This document shows, one piece after another, positions 54,786-64,000 of a stretch of DNA of 64,000 bases. The position numbers were made by a program, and so were the translations under genes. The notes beneath the pieces are model-generated. The model was not told where the DNA came from and did not search any database. It saw nothing but the letters and a program-made list of their open reading frames with translations. Numbering within the stretch: the stretch's first letter is position 1; each line of letters opens with the position of its first letter. Source of the DNA: Ilyonectria destructans (lineage: Eukaryota > Ascomycota > Sordariomycetes > Hypocreales > Nectriaceae); contig JAHEWK010000017.1 in assembly GCA_020740775.1 (NCBI GenBank), positions 1,462,390 to 1,526,389 of the forward strand, given 5' to 3'.

Positions 54786-55400
54786 GTGAGCATAGTAGAG
54801 TGTACTCCGAATCACACCTGTCGTGGAGTCGAGCGTTGCAGAGTCAAACGTCGCAAAGCCAAAATACCGGACTTGAACACAGCAAGCTCATCCTCTGCCG
54901 TGCAGACGCAAACTCAAACACAAGGCCCGACCTCTTCGTTCCTTACTGATGTCGCCCGTTCGAACGTTTGAGTTACACTTCTGCAAGCTGTGATATGTGC
55001 CGGTCGAACATGTCGCATACGTAAGGCCTACAGCAGAAGAACGAACTAGGTGGAACGCGACCTTCTGGGGAAACGGTTGAGCTACCTTCGACGTCTGATA
55101 CTTTGCAGTACCGTGGTGTACAATGACGCACACGTACGCGAGTTCAGTGTCGGTGTCTGGCTGCCTGCAGTCTGTCCATTGTACCTTGTAGCGTCTTGTG
55201 TTTTTTGTAGTGTCTCCGTGTGTCTTCGAGTGTCTCCGTGTTCTGTGTGTCTCCGTGTGTCTCCGTGTCTTGTCGTGTATCCATGTCTCTTGTCGTGTCT
55301 CCGTGTGTCTCCGTGTGTCTTCGAGTGTCTCCGTGTCGTATCTTCAAATGTCTGAAAAGGTCTTGTCGCGTCTCGTAATGTCTTGCAGGGCCCCGCAATG
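54786..55400 (+). repeat. repeat block, left copy of an inverted pair
   Basis: Contains CGACCTCTTCGTTCCTTACT (about 54928-54947), a short reading TSSFLTDVARSN, GCAGTACCGTGGTG (about 55107) and a GTGTCTCCGTGTGTCT minisatellite (55195-55350) that ends in GGTCTTGTCGCGTCTCGTAA. The reverse complement of 58540-59104 shows the same parts in the same order, with TSSFLADVTYSN in place of TSSFLTDVARSN. It is probably a subtelomere-type repeat or a decayed element. Confidence 0.55.
55195..55350. repeat. GTGTCTCC minisatellite
   Basis: Tandem GTGTCTCC/GTGTCTTC units of 8-16 bp. No coding function is likely. Confidence 0.8.
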
Positions 55401-56784
55401 CCCTACACCTTCATCGTCCGATGTTTCTGCGCATTGTCTTCGTCGTTGGGCGTGTGTACGTACGGGGTGCGATTACCCACGTTGTCTGCCCACACCCGCT
55501 TCGAACTTGGTATAAGACATTATGACATCGCGGCGCTAACGTCGAGCCTCTTCTTGGATCAGCAGCAGAGAACTTACTTCCAGCCTATCCTTTGGCGTAC
55601 GAGCAATCGTTGTTTCTCAGCATCCGTAGTTGCCCCATGCTCCGTGGAGCAGTCTCTCCCCAGTCCATCCTTTCCAGTCATCTCACTCCGGTTGACCTCT
55701 ACTCGACCCCCTTCCATTGGCCCTCGCCATCGGCCCTCGCCATCTCGCTCTTTCCTCTTTCCTAGATTCCTTTTTGTGCTAGACCATTGTTGTACTAGAC
55801 GTTGGCTACCGAAGAGTAAGAAAAAAGGAAGAAAAAAAAATCGCTGCGTCACTGTTGACTCCGTCACCGTCTGCTTCGTTATCCCTTGCTCTTAGTCTTC
55901 CAGCCGTGACTTTGGCTCCTCGCCCACGCGTTTGCTTGTCAACCCCCTCTGTCATCTCCATCTCGTCCGGCTTCTGGCAGGAGAGTCACTGCTCTCAGCG
56001 CTAGCATCACTTCACACACCCCACCTCTCTTCCTTCCAGTCCCGGGTTTCGTTCTTTTGCTCTCTCCCCTTGTTCTTCTTGGTTTATCCTGGACGATCCT
56101 ACTGCGAAATGCCCCTCAGTGTCTCCGACTCCTCCACAATGTCTGGCGCTGTTGAACTTTCCGCATCTTAGCCCGAGCTAGTCTGTCTGCGTTGCGCAGA
56201 TGGCAGAGCACTTTTGCCCTCACGTTGTCGACCCCCACGACAGTGAACTCTATCAGGTTCATGCGGTGGGCCCGGACGTGTATCAGTGTGCTTTTGTTAC
56301 GCGAGTGTCATGGCGAACAATTCTTGTCTTGTGTCCGCACGTTTTCGACAAGGTGGGGAACGACGGACGATGGACGACGACGAACACACGTCAAACGACA
56401 TACATCAAACAACACACACCAAACGACACAACCCTAAAAAACATCAAACCAAACAACACACACCACAAAGCTCGAAACATGCCAAAAGTCTAAACCGAAC
56501 ACTTCATTCACATACACCCCGCACTACACAAGAAGGCACCTTTTTTGGGGGCTCTCAGGAAGCTACATTTTGTCGCGTTTGAGTGGATCAACAACAGTGG
56601 AACAAGTCGTTTGTGACAAGCTTTCCGCGAGGTTGCGCCGTGATCGGCCGTTGTAATCGCCGCTTCTGTGCCAGTACGGGCGAGGCGTGCAACGGCACAA
56701 CGGCCATCTCAACGATTGTTCAAAGGATTCCGAGTGTCCACAATGCGTGCTTGTCCGGACACACACGCTAGTCGCACTCCCGGT
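55401..56784. other. gene-free stretch
   Basis: CT-rich DNA at 55620-55800 and 55960-56100, and an A/C-rich tract (ACATCAAACAACACACACCA) at 56385-56480. Open frames such as 56200-56493 begin plausibly (MAEHFCPHVVDPHDSELYQV) but run into low-complexity sequence and match nothing I recognise. Confidence 0.4.
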
Positions 56785-57180
56785 GTCGAAGACGGCGACG
56801 GGCTTTTCCTGTTCGCAGTTGACAAGCGACTTGGAGATCTGTAGGAGGCCGATCACTTCTGAGCTTGGGTTCGTTTTCGTTGCCTTAGTCGCCACCCTCC
56901 TGGGCGTCATATTTTGATCTCCACCACCGAACAGAAACTGGCAGATCGGTTCAGACCAGTCCAGCTTTGGACAGTGAGGTCAAGCGGCAGACTTCGCATG
57001 GGAAATACTAGGAGTTGCCAGGAATGCTACCAAGGCTGATCGAAAGAACCAGAGACGACGGTCAGCCAAGTGTGTATCTCGTTGCAACGGCGATCCTCAT
57101 ATGCGGTGCTCTCAGCACTCTGTGGCATTCTGGGCCTAGAGTTTCATGCCTGGTGTCTTATGCCTAGTGTCTAGTTCTAA
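56785..57180 (+). pseudogene. decayed fragment of a SAT4/PTH11-like membrane protein gene
   Basis: FSCSQLTSDLEICRRPITSE, then LGFVFVALVATLLGVIF, a TGA stop and NRNWQIGSD correspond to CSFCSRLARNLGASREPIYA, GFTFLYITWIVTFLSIML and SRNWQISPD of the gene at 61508-62712. Further on ILICGALSALCGIL (about 57090-57130) matches VSMCGALVMAAGIL of that gene after an internal deletion. The following TCATGCCTGGTGTC also matches that gene's second intron. So it is an old, truncated paralogue. Confidence 0.6.
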
Positions 57181-57394
57181 TGCACAACAAGCAGTCTTGG
57201 TCGACGGCGGTGAACGGTGCGTAGATTGTATGAGGCCGGTCGTTTACCCTTTCTTCATCCAAGATCTACACTAGCCTACCACGCAACAGCAGTGCCCGAC
57301 GTACCGCATTTCCACCGCGGCATGACTCGTAAAGAGGGAGACACGTCTGTGGCAAGTTCTGCCGTACAGTTTTCCTGTCTGGCAAGACCCTTGC

Positions 57395-57498
57395 GGGCAG
57401 TTCTTTGTGACTCACAGTCACGAACCTAACAAGGAGACTCTTTTTTGTTGAAAAGGGTAAGGTGCATACACTCCTGAGCGCACACACCCCCTCATTTG
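57395..57498 (+). repeat. dispersed 104-bp duplicate, copy 1
   Basis: GGGCAGTTCTTTGTGACTCA... to CCCCCTCATTTG. It matches 57917-58020 closely (roughly four in five bases). A poly-C tract and CA repeats follow it. Confidence 0.8.
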
Positions 57499-57518
57499 TT
57501 CCGTCCGTCTGCATTCAA

Positions 57519-57543
57519 TGACCCCCCCCCCCCCCCCCCCTAC

Positions 57544-57574
<31 letters not shown>

Positions 57575-57590
57575 TACACACATACATACA

Positions 57591-57621
<31 letters not shown>

Positions 57622-57662
57622 CCACACACACACACATACATACACATACACACATACATACA
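57519..57662. repeat. poly-C tract and CA/TACACA microsatellite
   Basis: A run of about 20 C at 57521-57540, then CACATA/CACACA repeats to about 57662. Confidence 0.95.
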
Positions 57663-57916
57663 TCACTTGGAGAAATTGGCCTTCAAGCAGGCCTGTCACA
57701 CAGAGTCAAGCGAGGCGAGACCGATCAGCGGACGAGGAAAGAATGTGGGGCTTCTGGGAGACGCGAACAATAAACTTAGAACTGTAAGTAGTCTAGCGCA
57801 CCTGGCCCTATGAGGTCCTCCCGGGCGGAATAAACTTCACGCATTCATACCCCCCCCCCCCCCCCCCCCCACACACACTAGACCTTCCCCGCTCCTGACA
57901 TTCTGATCCGCTCATG
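57663..57916. other. spacer with second poly-C tract
   Basis: Unique sequence, then a run of C at about 57850-57870 followed by ACACACAC, mirroring the tract after copy 1 of the duplicate. Confidence 0.6.
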
Positions 57917-58020
57917 GGGCAGTTCTTTGTGACTCACAATCGTCACGGACCTGACAAGGAGACTTTCTCTTGTTGGAAACAGCAAGGTGCAAACTCCCGA
58001 GCGTGCGCCCCCTCATTCGG
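57917..58020 (+). repeat. dispersed 104-bp duplicate, copy 2
   Basis: Same sequence as 57395-57498 with scattered substitutions and small gaps. It is preceded by poly-C plus CACA; copy 1 is followed by poly-C plus CA. Confidence 0.8.
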
Positions 58021-58529
58021 AAACCCCGCACGCATATATCACAAAGCATCGGACCTAGCAGACATTACGGCCGATTACTCACTTACCCCGACCCCACCTG
58101 AGCGACGATCAAGGTCGCATGCATGATCGGAGCGAAGCAGATCTCACGGATCTAGTGGATCTGTCACCCAATCCCGACACAGCTACGCGGGCATGACCAC
58201 AGGTACCGTGGCTTCCTCTTTCCAGCGATCATGGTTGACTATGTACTTAGAGCACTGTACTGTATGATACAGTACATAGAAGAAGGGGAAGAAGAAAGAA
58301 AAGAATGAGAAAGACTAGTGGAGGATGAAGATGGAGAAGCCGTGGAGCTGAACACGACGCCAGCTGCCAGATGCAAGTTCAGAGCCACATGCACCCAGGT
58401 GCCTGGCCAGGCGAACTGGTTGGAGCAGACACGGCCCTGGCCGCACCCGCGCAACAGTACTAAATTGGGCTCCTGCGGCCCGCCCAAGCGCCGGACAGAA
58501 TCAATGTCCACTTCTTCTGATAACTCGAA
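58021..58529. other. gene-free stretch
   Basis: No open frame of note. 58275-58320 is a purine-rich GAAGAAGAAAGAAAAG tract. Confidence 0.5.
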
Positions 58530-59104
58530 GACACGACAAGGCACGACAAGACACTACAAGATGCGACAAGACACTACAAGACACGACAAGATACTACAAG
58601 ACACTACATACGGATGTGTTCGAGATCAGCTCGCCACGCAAGTATGGGTCGTTGTGCGTCACGGTGCTGCAGGGTATAGGACGTCGTCTGGGTCGGAACT
58701 TTTATTCTTCTGTCCTCCGCGAGAACGAAGCAGGCTTTGGCAAGGTAAGCAAGCGGGGACCAGACAAAATGCCCGCTCTTTGGTTGCTCAAGTTGTGGAG
58801 TGTCTTGTCGTGACCTGTAGTGTCTTGTCGTGTCGTGTAGCGTCTTGTAGCGTCTTGTAGTGTCTGAGAGGGTCTTGTCACGGTTCCCAACTTGTCCTTC
58901 CATGCCCCACGAGTAGTCGCCCTAAAAAGGTTCCCTACTTGTCAATTTAGACTTTTGACATGTCTCGAGGGTGTGTGTCGTTTGAAGTGCGACGTAAATA
59001 GAGTTCGAATAGGTGACATCAGCAAGGAACGAAGAGGTCGACTCTGTTGTTTTGGTTTGCGACATGTGTGTCTGCACGGTACAGCATGAGGTTGCCGTTT
59101 TCAA
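58530..59104 (-). repeat. repeat block, right copy of an inverted pair, with inverted minisatellite arms
   Basis: 58530-58612 is a GACACTACAAGACACGACAAG minisatellite. 58797-58880 is the same type of unit in reverse (GTGTCTTGTCGTGT). Between them GTGCGTCACGGTGCTGCAGG and, at about 59022-59041, AAGGAACGAAGAGGTCGACT match the left block at 54786-55400 read in reverse. So this block is both internally folded and an inverted relative of one 4 kb away. Confidence 0.55.
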
Positions 59105-59199
59105 CTAACTTACATGATAATTTAGCTTTGAGACGTTTGAATCTGTGTCGCTTAGCTTCGTGATTAAGGTATTTGGTCGCACCGCATGAATGTTCCGAG

Positions 59200-60240
59200 C
59201 GTGTACGTGTGTGTTATGAACGTGTGCGTTCGTGTGTGTCGTGTGTGTCGTGTGTGTTGAACGTGTGTGTGTGTTGAACGTGTGTACGTGTGTGTTATTT
59301 CTATGAACGTGTGTGTTCTACGTGTGTTTATGAACATCTGTTATGAACGTGTGTGAACGTGTTTGTTATTTATATGAACGTGTGTTGAAGTTATATGTAC
59401 GTGTGTGTGTTGAACGTGTGTGTACGTGTGTTGAACGTGTATTGAACGTGTGTGTTATTTCTATGTACGTGTGTGTATGTGTGTTGAACGTGTGTGTTGA
59501 ACGTGTGTGTACGTGTGTGTTATTTATATGACATAACACACGTTCATACAACACACACGTTCAACACACACGTTCAACACACACGTTCAACACACACGTT
59601 CAACACACGTTCACATAACACAGTTATATGAACGTGTGCGTTATGAACGTATATGAACGTGTGTGTTGAACGTGATGAACGTGTGTGTTGAACGTGTGTG
59701 TCGTGTGTTTTATACGTGTGTGTCGTGTGTGATTTATATGAACGTGTATGAACGTGTGTATACGTGTGTGTATATGAACGTTTTTGAACGTGTGTCGTGT
59801 GTGAACGTGTGTCGTGTGTGTTACGTGTGTGTCTATGAACGTGTTTATATGAACGTGTGTTGAACGTGTGTTGAACGTGTGTGTTATGTATATGAACGTG
59901 TGTGTTGAACGTATGTGTCGTGTATGAACGTGTTCAACACACGTTCAACACACACGTTCATATACATAACACACACGTTCAACACACGTTCAACACATAC
60001 GTTCATTGAACACACGTATAACACGTTCATTCACACACGTTCACACGTTCAACACACATTCAACACACGTACACACACGTTCAACACGACACACACGTTC
60101 AACACACACGTTCACACACACGTACACACACGACACACACGTTCATAAACGTTCATATACACACACGTTCATATAACACACGTTCAACACACGTTCATAT
60201 CACACACACGTATAAATAACACACATTCATATACATTCAT
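59200..60240. repeat. 1-kb satellite of alternating GAACGTGTG and CACACGTTC blocks
   Basis: Units of 8-16 bp built on TGAACGTGTGTGT. The orientation switches in blocks: forward 59204-59531, reverse 59533-59617, forward 59627-59934, reverse 59935-60240. The turns at about 59532 and 59935 make two large imperfect palindromes. No gene; open frames (VCVERVCTCVERVLNVC and its antisense) are artefacts. Confidence 0.9.
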
Positions 60241-60251
60241 ATATACACATA

Positions 60252-60329
60252 CGGGCCGGGCTTCGGGCCTCGGCCCGATTTGGTCGGTTGGTTCCGGCAC
60301 AGCCGGAACCTCTATCAGGCTCTGGCCTG
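60252..60329. other. cluster of three GC-rich hairpins
   Basis: CGGGCC...GGCCCG (60252-60277); GGTTCCGGC-ACA-GCCGGAACC, a perfect 9-bp stem with 3-nt loop (60290-60310); CAGGC-TCTG-GCCTG (60316-60329). They directly follow the satellite. They could be the structured end of a mobile element or of an RNA; the sequence alone does not decide. Confidence 0.5.
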
Positions 60330-60345
60330 TGACGATTTCAAAGTC

Positions 60346-61507
60346 GGTTCAAACTGGAGGAAGAATTCCACAGCAAACCAACCACAGCGATGCACGCCTC
60401 AAAAAGTAGATCAATCAATAGAGTGAGATAGCATTTATATACACAAAGTATCAATGATAACTCAAAAAACTGCGAACTGTATAGAATTGGATTTTACGGT
60501 GCCTGGGAGTCGATTACGATGTTATTGCTCGTGTAACTATTCCGGTCGAGCGCCCGTAGGAGAGATGGGGCATGGCACAAGCACTTCCTGCGGTGCGGCA
60601 TCTACACCCTTTGTCACGAGAAAATGGCAAAAGACTTTCCATCAAGGCTAATCGATTAGTTCCGCGTAATAGAGTTAGGAAGGGATACTTCCTAACTCAT
60701 GACGGTGCGTACCGGGAGCTAGGGATGAATTACCCGACTCCCATTAGAGTGTCTTCGTTCAACACCTCGCGTCGTACGTACGTGACTGATGACTCATTTG
60801 CACTAGCATGCTTCGGCATACGGACCCTCAAAACGATCACGCGTAAGGTAGTTTCTCAGCGTCACGACGTCTTATCACTCAGGTATTCTGCGTAGTCAAC
60901 TCATGTTCTAGTAGGTTTCCATCAGGTAAGTTACTATGCCTACCTTCAACCGCTTCAAACTTAGCAGAGGTTGCGACACTGCGACGTTCAGGATGAATAT
61001 GTTCCTTGATAAATCACAGCAAGGTTAACAGGCGGGGTTACCGGGTGGCGATGTAGGCGACACTAAAAGACAGATGACGAAAAGACGCACGACAAAGTCT
61101 CAAACAAACACTTCCACAACAGATGAGTGGGCGCCTGTCTCTCGACTCTGGCTCTGGGCACAATACAACGTTGCCACGCCTCCAGATGTCGCCTACGCCG
61201 CCTCTGGTCTCGCTCGCGAATGGTCCGACATGTCCAATCTTGTACACACCTTAGCTGCATTCACTGCCTCTACGTACGGTACATACTTGTCCGTCCATCA
61301 TGCCGACGCTACCGTGCGGTGTTTCCTTAGCTAGAACGTGCTGGTCATAGGGTTTCCTGGATGCTGAGTACGATCTCTTGTGGTGCAGCCTTCCCCCCGG
61401 GCACGCGTCATTGTGGTCATCCTATGCGGCATGAAAAGCCCCAGACCCTCCCACCTTCCAACGACACCCGGGCTACCCAGCATCCAGCACCCAGCTCCAC
61501 CGAAAGC
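60346..61507. other. unassigned stretch with an 11-bp perfect stem-loop
   Basis: GC-balanced, non-repetitive DNA. GAGTTAGGAAG-GGATA-CTTCCTAACTC (60672-60698) is a perfect 11-bp stem with 5-nt loop. An open frame at 60572-60895 (107 codons, for example GKRLSIKANRLVPRNRVRKG) covers it but has no recognisable domain. 61020-61360 shows nothing but short frames. I checked for rRNA and tRNA signatures and recognised none. Confidence 0.35.
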
Positions 61508-62712
61508 ATGTCCAACTTCGCCATCGAAATCTTCATACTGCTAAGCATCGGACTCAGTGTTCTCGGCATCCGAATTTGCGTGCGACTTGAGACCGGCTAT
61601 GGTAGGAAGCTTGCGTTAGACGATTACTTCACAGCTCTGGTCGTAGTCAGCAGCATCTCCCCTTCGAACCGGTGCCCGGCGCTGACATCTTGACCGCAGC
61701 CTCTATACCTCGCCGAGATGGCTCTTGCCCACGCAGGGAGGTCTCACCTGGGCGGCCTGGCCAATCACGGCATGTCAGATGCGGAGGTCGCGACTTGGTG
61801 CAGACGGCGAGGAGGACACGCTGCGAGTTCTCGGCTCCCAAATCTACCTCGCAGGATGGGTCGTTCACGTCTCTCTGCTCTGGGCGCTAAAGGCAGCCAT
61901 GTGCTCTTTCTGCTCGCGGTTGGCGAGGAATCTGGGGGCCAGCAGAGAGCCTATCTACGCTGGGTTCACGTTCCTCTACATCACTTGGATCGTCACATTC
62001 CTATCTATCATGCTGAGCTGTCGGCCGCTGAGCAGAAACTGGCAGATCAGCCCAGATCCTGGAAATAGCTGCCAACCGGCCGTAGCTAAGATCGATCTTC
62101 TGGTGGCGACAGTTCTTGACGAGCTCACCAACGCCTACCTGCTATGTATTATGGTGCTGATACTCCCACACATGCGGCTGTCTCTGCTCAAGATGTTGGA
62201 GCTTACTGCGGTCTCTATGTGTGGTGCTCTCGTCATGGCGGCGGGTATTCTTCGATGCGTGCTCACACTGACGGTAGGTGCGCTTGGTGTCTCATGCCTG
62301 GTAGCTAGCTCCTAGTGGCAGGTTCCTGGCGCCAGCTGCTTGGCCTCTGATACCTGTTGTTTAGTTCCCAGTATAGACGGAGTCTCGCTAACATCCCGTG
62401 TAGGGCTCGTCTACCAGCATAGAGCAGGCCGAGCGTTGGGCGGTGCGAGAAGCTTTCGCGGCCATTGTGACGGTCAACCTACCCATAATCTACCCTTTCA
62501 TCGTCGGAGGCCTGAGACTACTGCGCAACAGAAACTGCCCAAAGGACATTTCAGGTTTACCACGCTCCTACCCGCCGTTCTTCCCCAATGACGGCGTCAT
62601 TTGGGTGACCAACGACGTCGGGATAGAAACCAGGGAAAGACAAGGCAGCGAAATTCGCCAAGAAGATGCACACGAGTGTGTCTGCCAGTCGCCGAACATT
62701 GCAAAGAAGTGA
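61508..62712 (+). CDS. SAT4/PTH11-like integral membrane protein, probably frameshifted
   Basis: Exon 1 (61508-61642) starts MSNFAIEIFILLSIGLSVLG, a first membrane segment, and has RKLALDDYFTALV, the LDDY signature of fungal SAT4/rhodopsin-domain proteins. After intron 61643-61699, PLYLAEMALAHAG. Exon 2 continues with SQIYLAGWVVHVSLLWALKA, YAGFTFLYITWIVTFLSIML, SCRPLSRNWQISPDPGNSCQ and LLVATVLDELTNAYLL, further membrane segments. After intron 62274-62403, exon 3 reads EQAERWAVREAFAAIVTVNL and has a hydrophilic tail ending at TGA 62710-62712. Exon 2 has 574 nt, one too many to stay in frame: a single extra base near 61798 would explain it. Alternatively a weak 46-nt intron (61741-61786, GTCTCA...GCGGAG) restores the frame but removes family-like sequence. 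Role: probably a membrane receptor-like protein, ligand unknown. Confidence 0.65.
61643..61699 (+). other. intron 1 of the SAT4-like gene
   Basis: 57 nt, GTAGTC donor, CTTGAC branch-like site, CGCAG acceptor. It joins FTALV to PLYLAEMAL in phase 0. Confidence 0.6.
62274..62403 (+). other. intron 2 of the SAT4-like gene
   Basis: 130 nt, GTAGGT donor, GCTAACATC branch-like site, GTGTAG acceptor. It joins RCVLTLT to GSSTSIEQAERW. Confidence 0.65.
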
Positions 62713-63260
62713 CACACCCACGGTAACGTCTATCGACGGCAAGATTTTGGCTGTCTAGAGCGAGCGATGTCCTTAGAATTAGCCGGGTACCGAGTTCGAG
62801 AATACTGTCATTGACTGTCGTCTTGAGCTACGCTTGTGTTTGTTCAGTGAGGAGCAAGGACGCATTTAACGCTATTGAAAGTACAAATGTAAGGCTTTAA
62901 ACCGTCTAAAACTTGATGATAGAATAGTAAAATTTGGCGTGACTGGTGTTGGGCCTGGCCAAAACGACGTTTTGGCAACATGGTGTCGAAAATATTTGAG
63001 TGAAGAAATAGAGATGGTCAGGTAGTGACAAGACTTTTGGCTGCTGACTATACTTATGAGCCACGAATATAGCATGACAAAACAGCCTTAGCTTTCGTCA
63101 ACAACTTGCCAGCAAATTATTGTATAACCATCCCTGTATTAACTGGTATTGACATCCCCACTGGTCTATAATAGCATATACGGGCCCGAGTATTTAAAAT
63201 GATCTCGGGAGTATGAATACTCTCCAGGCAGCTTGCTCTGTTAAATGGTGTTACTTTTCA
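62713..63260. other. intergenic region, nothing recognised
   Basis: GC-balanced, then moderately AT-rich DNA without a readable gene. An ATG at 63213 would extend the next gene by 16 codons. Confidence 0.5.
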
Positions 63261-63605
63261 ATGAATAGATATCATTCAGTTTACGAAAACCATGCACTAG
63301 CAGAAAAGCTACGGCAGATGGCTTCGCCGCTCGCCCCTTTAGTTGAGGTGGAACATGGAACTGTCCACCCCGCATTCCCAACTACTCTGCTTCAATTTTG
63401 GCTTCTCACGAACGATCAACTCGAGTCTCTAGCTCAGTTTTATCACCAAAGAACGCCTAACGTGTTTACCAATCTCTACCCTTACCCCATACGAAATTGG
63501 GACCCCGACATGTCGATGGGGGAAAAGCTGCGCAAAATGGGAGAGTTTATTGGTATTGGATTTTGCGACTCGCATAGAGCGAAGATTGCGGGGCTCCAAT
63601 ACTAG
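63261..63605 (+). CDS. small conserved fungal protein of unknown function
   Basis: 114 residues from ATG 63261 (MNRYHSVYENHALAEKLRQM) to TAG 63603-63605; an upstream in-frame ATG at 63213 would give 130. The stretch HPAFPTTLLQFWLLTNDQLE, then LAQFYHQRTPNVFTNLYPYP and MSMGEKLRKMGEFIGIG resembles, from memory, a small protein family common in filamentous ascomycetes (HP.FP.TLL...LLT.DQL..LA.FYHQ.TP), with no known activity. It is a single uninterrupted frame with no signal peptide or membrane segment. Confidence 0.6.
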   Translation: MNRYHSVYENHALAEKLRQMASPLAPLVEVEHGTVHPAFPTTLLQFWLLTNDQLESLAQFYHQRTPNVFTNLYPYPIRNWDPDMSMGEKLRKMGEFIGIGFCDSHRAKIAGLQY

Positions 63606-63765
63606 GAAGAGAGGAGAAGTGAGAAAGGCCAGAAATGAGCAAAACATATTTGACTTCATATAGCTTAACTTTCTTTTATTCTCAATTTACTTTCAGTCCA
63701 CTCTGTCTCTCCGTCTGTCTCACCCCGCAAGCTTGTCTCTTACCCAGTCCAGCGAAGCCCCTGAC

Positions 63766-64000
63766 TCAAACGCCCTTTCGGTGTGTAGACCCACTGCCCA
63801 GTGTCGTGACCAGATGTACTTCCTTTGTGGTTTTGGTCTGAACGTCGTTCGCCTTGTAGTAGACGTTGTCGCACGGGAACACCTGGCATCCGGACACCGG
63901 AACCAATGACTTGGCAGGCCACATCTGCTTTATGTTGTCCCTGTCCTCAGGGTTGACGATGGCGGATACGTCAAAGTATGTCAGACCCATCCAGCCGTTG
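63766..64000 (-). CDS. C-terminal end of an unidentified protein (runs off the window)
   Basis: The minus strand is open from the window edge (NGWMGLTYFDVSAIVNPEDR) through SLVPVSGCQVFPCDNVYYKA and NDVQTKTTKEVHLVTTLGSG to a stop at 63766. The two close cysteines (SGC.VFPC) suggest a secreted, disulphide-bonded protein. I recall similar sequences among fungal secreted proteins but cannot name the family. The start lies outside the window. An upstream exon is likely. Confidence 0.5.
   Translation of the reverse strand, partial: NGWMGLTYFDVSAIVNPEDRDNIKQMWPAKSLVPVSGCQVFPCDNVYYKANDVQTKTTKEVHLVTTLGSGSTHRKGV

Noticed and set aside
59343..60148. Cys/Val-rich and Thr/His-rich frames such as VCVERVCTCVERVLNVC
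   Set aside because: They are readings of the GAACGTGTG satellite in either direction.
60480..61030. Possible rRNA fragment
   Set aside because: Stem-loops and non-repetitive sequence raised the idea, but no segment matches rRNA landmarks that I know on either strand.

Overview
The window looks like a filamentous ascomycete (Pezizomycotina) chromosome segment. The grounds are short introns (46-61 nt) with GT...AG ends and CTGAC/CTAAC-type branch sites, fungal secreted-protein and SAT4/PTH11-type membrane-protein genes, fungal transposon families, and a sharp split between very AT-rich, TpA-rich DNA of the kind left by repeat-induced point mutation (RIP) and ordinary GC-balanced DNA. No bacterial-type genes, tRNA genes, rRNA genes or CRISPR arrays were recognised.

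Layout. (1) 1-26,550 is an AT-rich compartment. It holds four hAT transposase copies (1-524 +, 7198-10177 +, 12853-14190 -, 15629-18369 +), two short non-autonomous hAT elements with 8-bp target duplications (19460-19867 and 20464-20959), a 141-bp solo LTR with a 5-bp duplication (23469-23609) and much unreadable degraded repeat. One intact GC-balanced pogo-type element (10989-12849, TA duplication, 42-bp terminal repeats) sits inside it. (2) 26,900-37,270 is a gene island: a thaumatin-like secreted protein gene, a complete Ty3/gypsy chromovirus (28666-34708, identical LTRs, GCTAT duplication), a strongly diverged histone H3 variant gene (34936-35465 -) and a divergently transcribed class III GH18 chitinase (36059-37264 +). 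(3) 37,580-41,400 holds two unassigned small genes, an 8-bp minisatellite, a Tc1/mariner DD34E transposase and a 325-residue unassigned gene. (4) 41,650-51,750 is three head-to-tail, differently deleted Helitron copies (DUF6570-like N-terminus, Helitron N region, PIF1-type helicase), with a fragment of the 325-residue gene between copies one and two. (5) 51,750-61,400 is gene-poor and repeat-rich: T-rich tracts, a fold-back element, minisatellites, poly-C/CA tracts, an inverted duplicated block, and a 1-kb satellite made of alternating GAACGTGTG and CACACGTTC blocks. The look is subtelomeric, but no telomere repeat is present. (6) 61,500-64,000 holds a SAT4/PTH11-like membrane protein gene (a decayed relative lies at 56785-57180), a small conserved fungal protein and the end of a protein gene that runs off the window.

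How the parts fit: most of the window is mobile DNA of different ages. Old hAT-family DNA makes up the AT-rich half, while the pogo, gypsy and part of the Helitron sequence keep normal composition and look young. The host genes code for cell-wall or secreted functions (thaumatin-like protein, chitinase), chromatin (H3 variant) and membrane sensing (SAT4-like), which is typical accessory content of a fast-evolving fungal compartment. The item most worth following is the H3 variant: it keeps the histone fold and the lysine at position 4 but lacks the lysines at positions 9, 14 and 27 and has a shortened tail.
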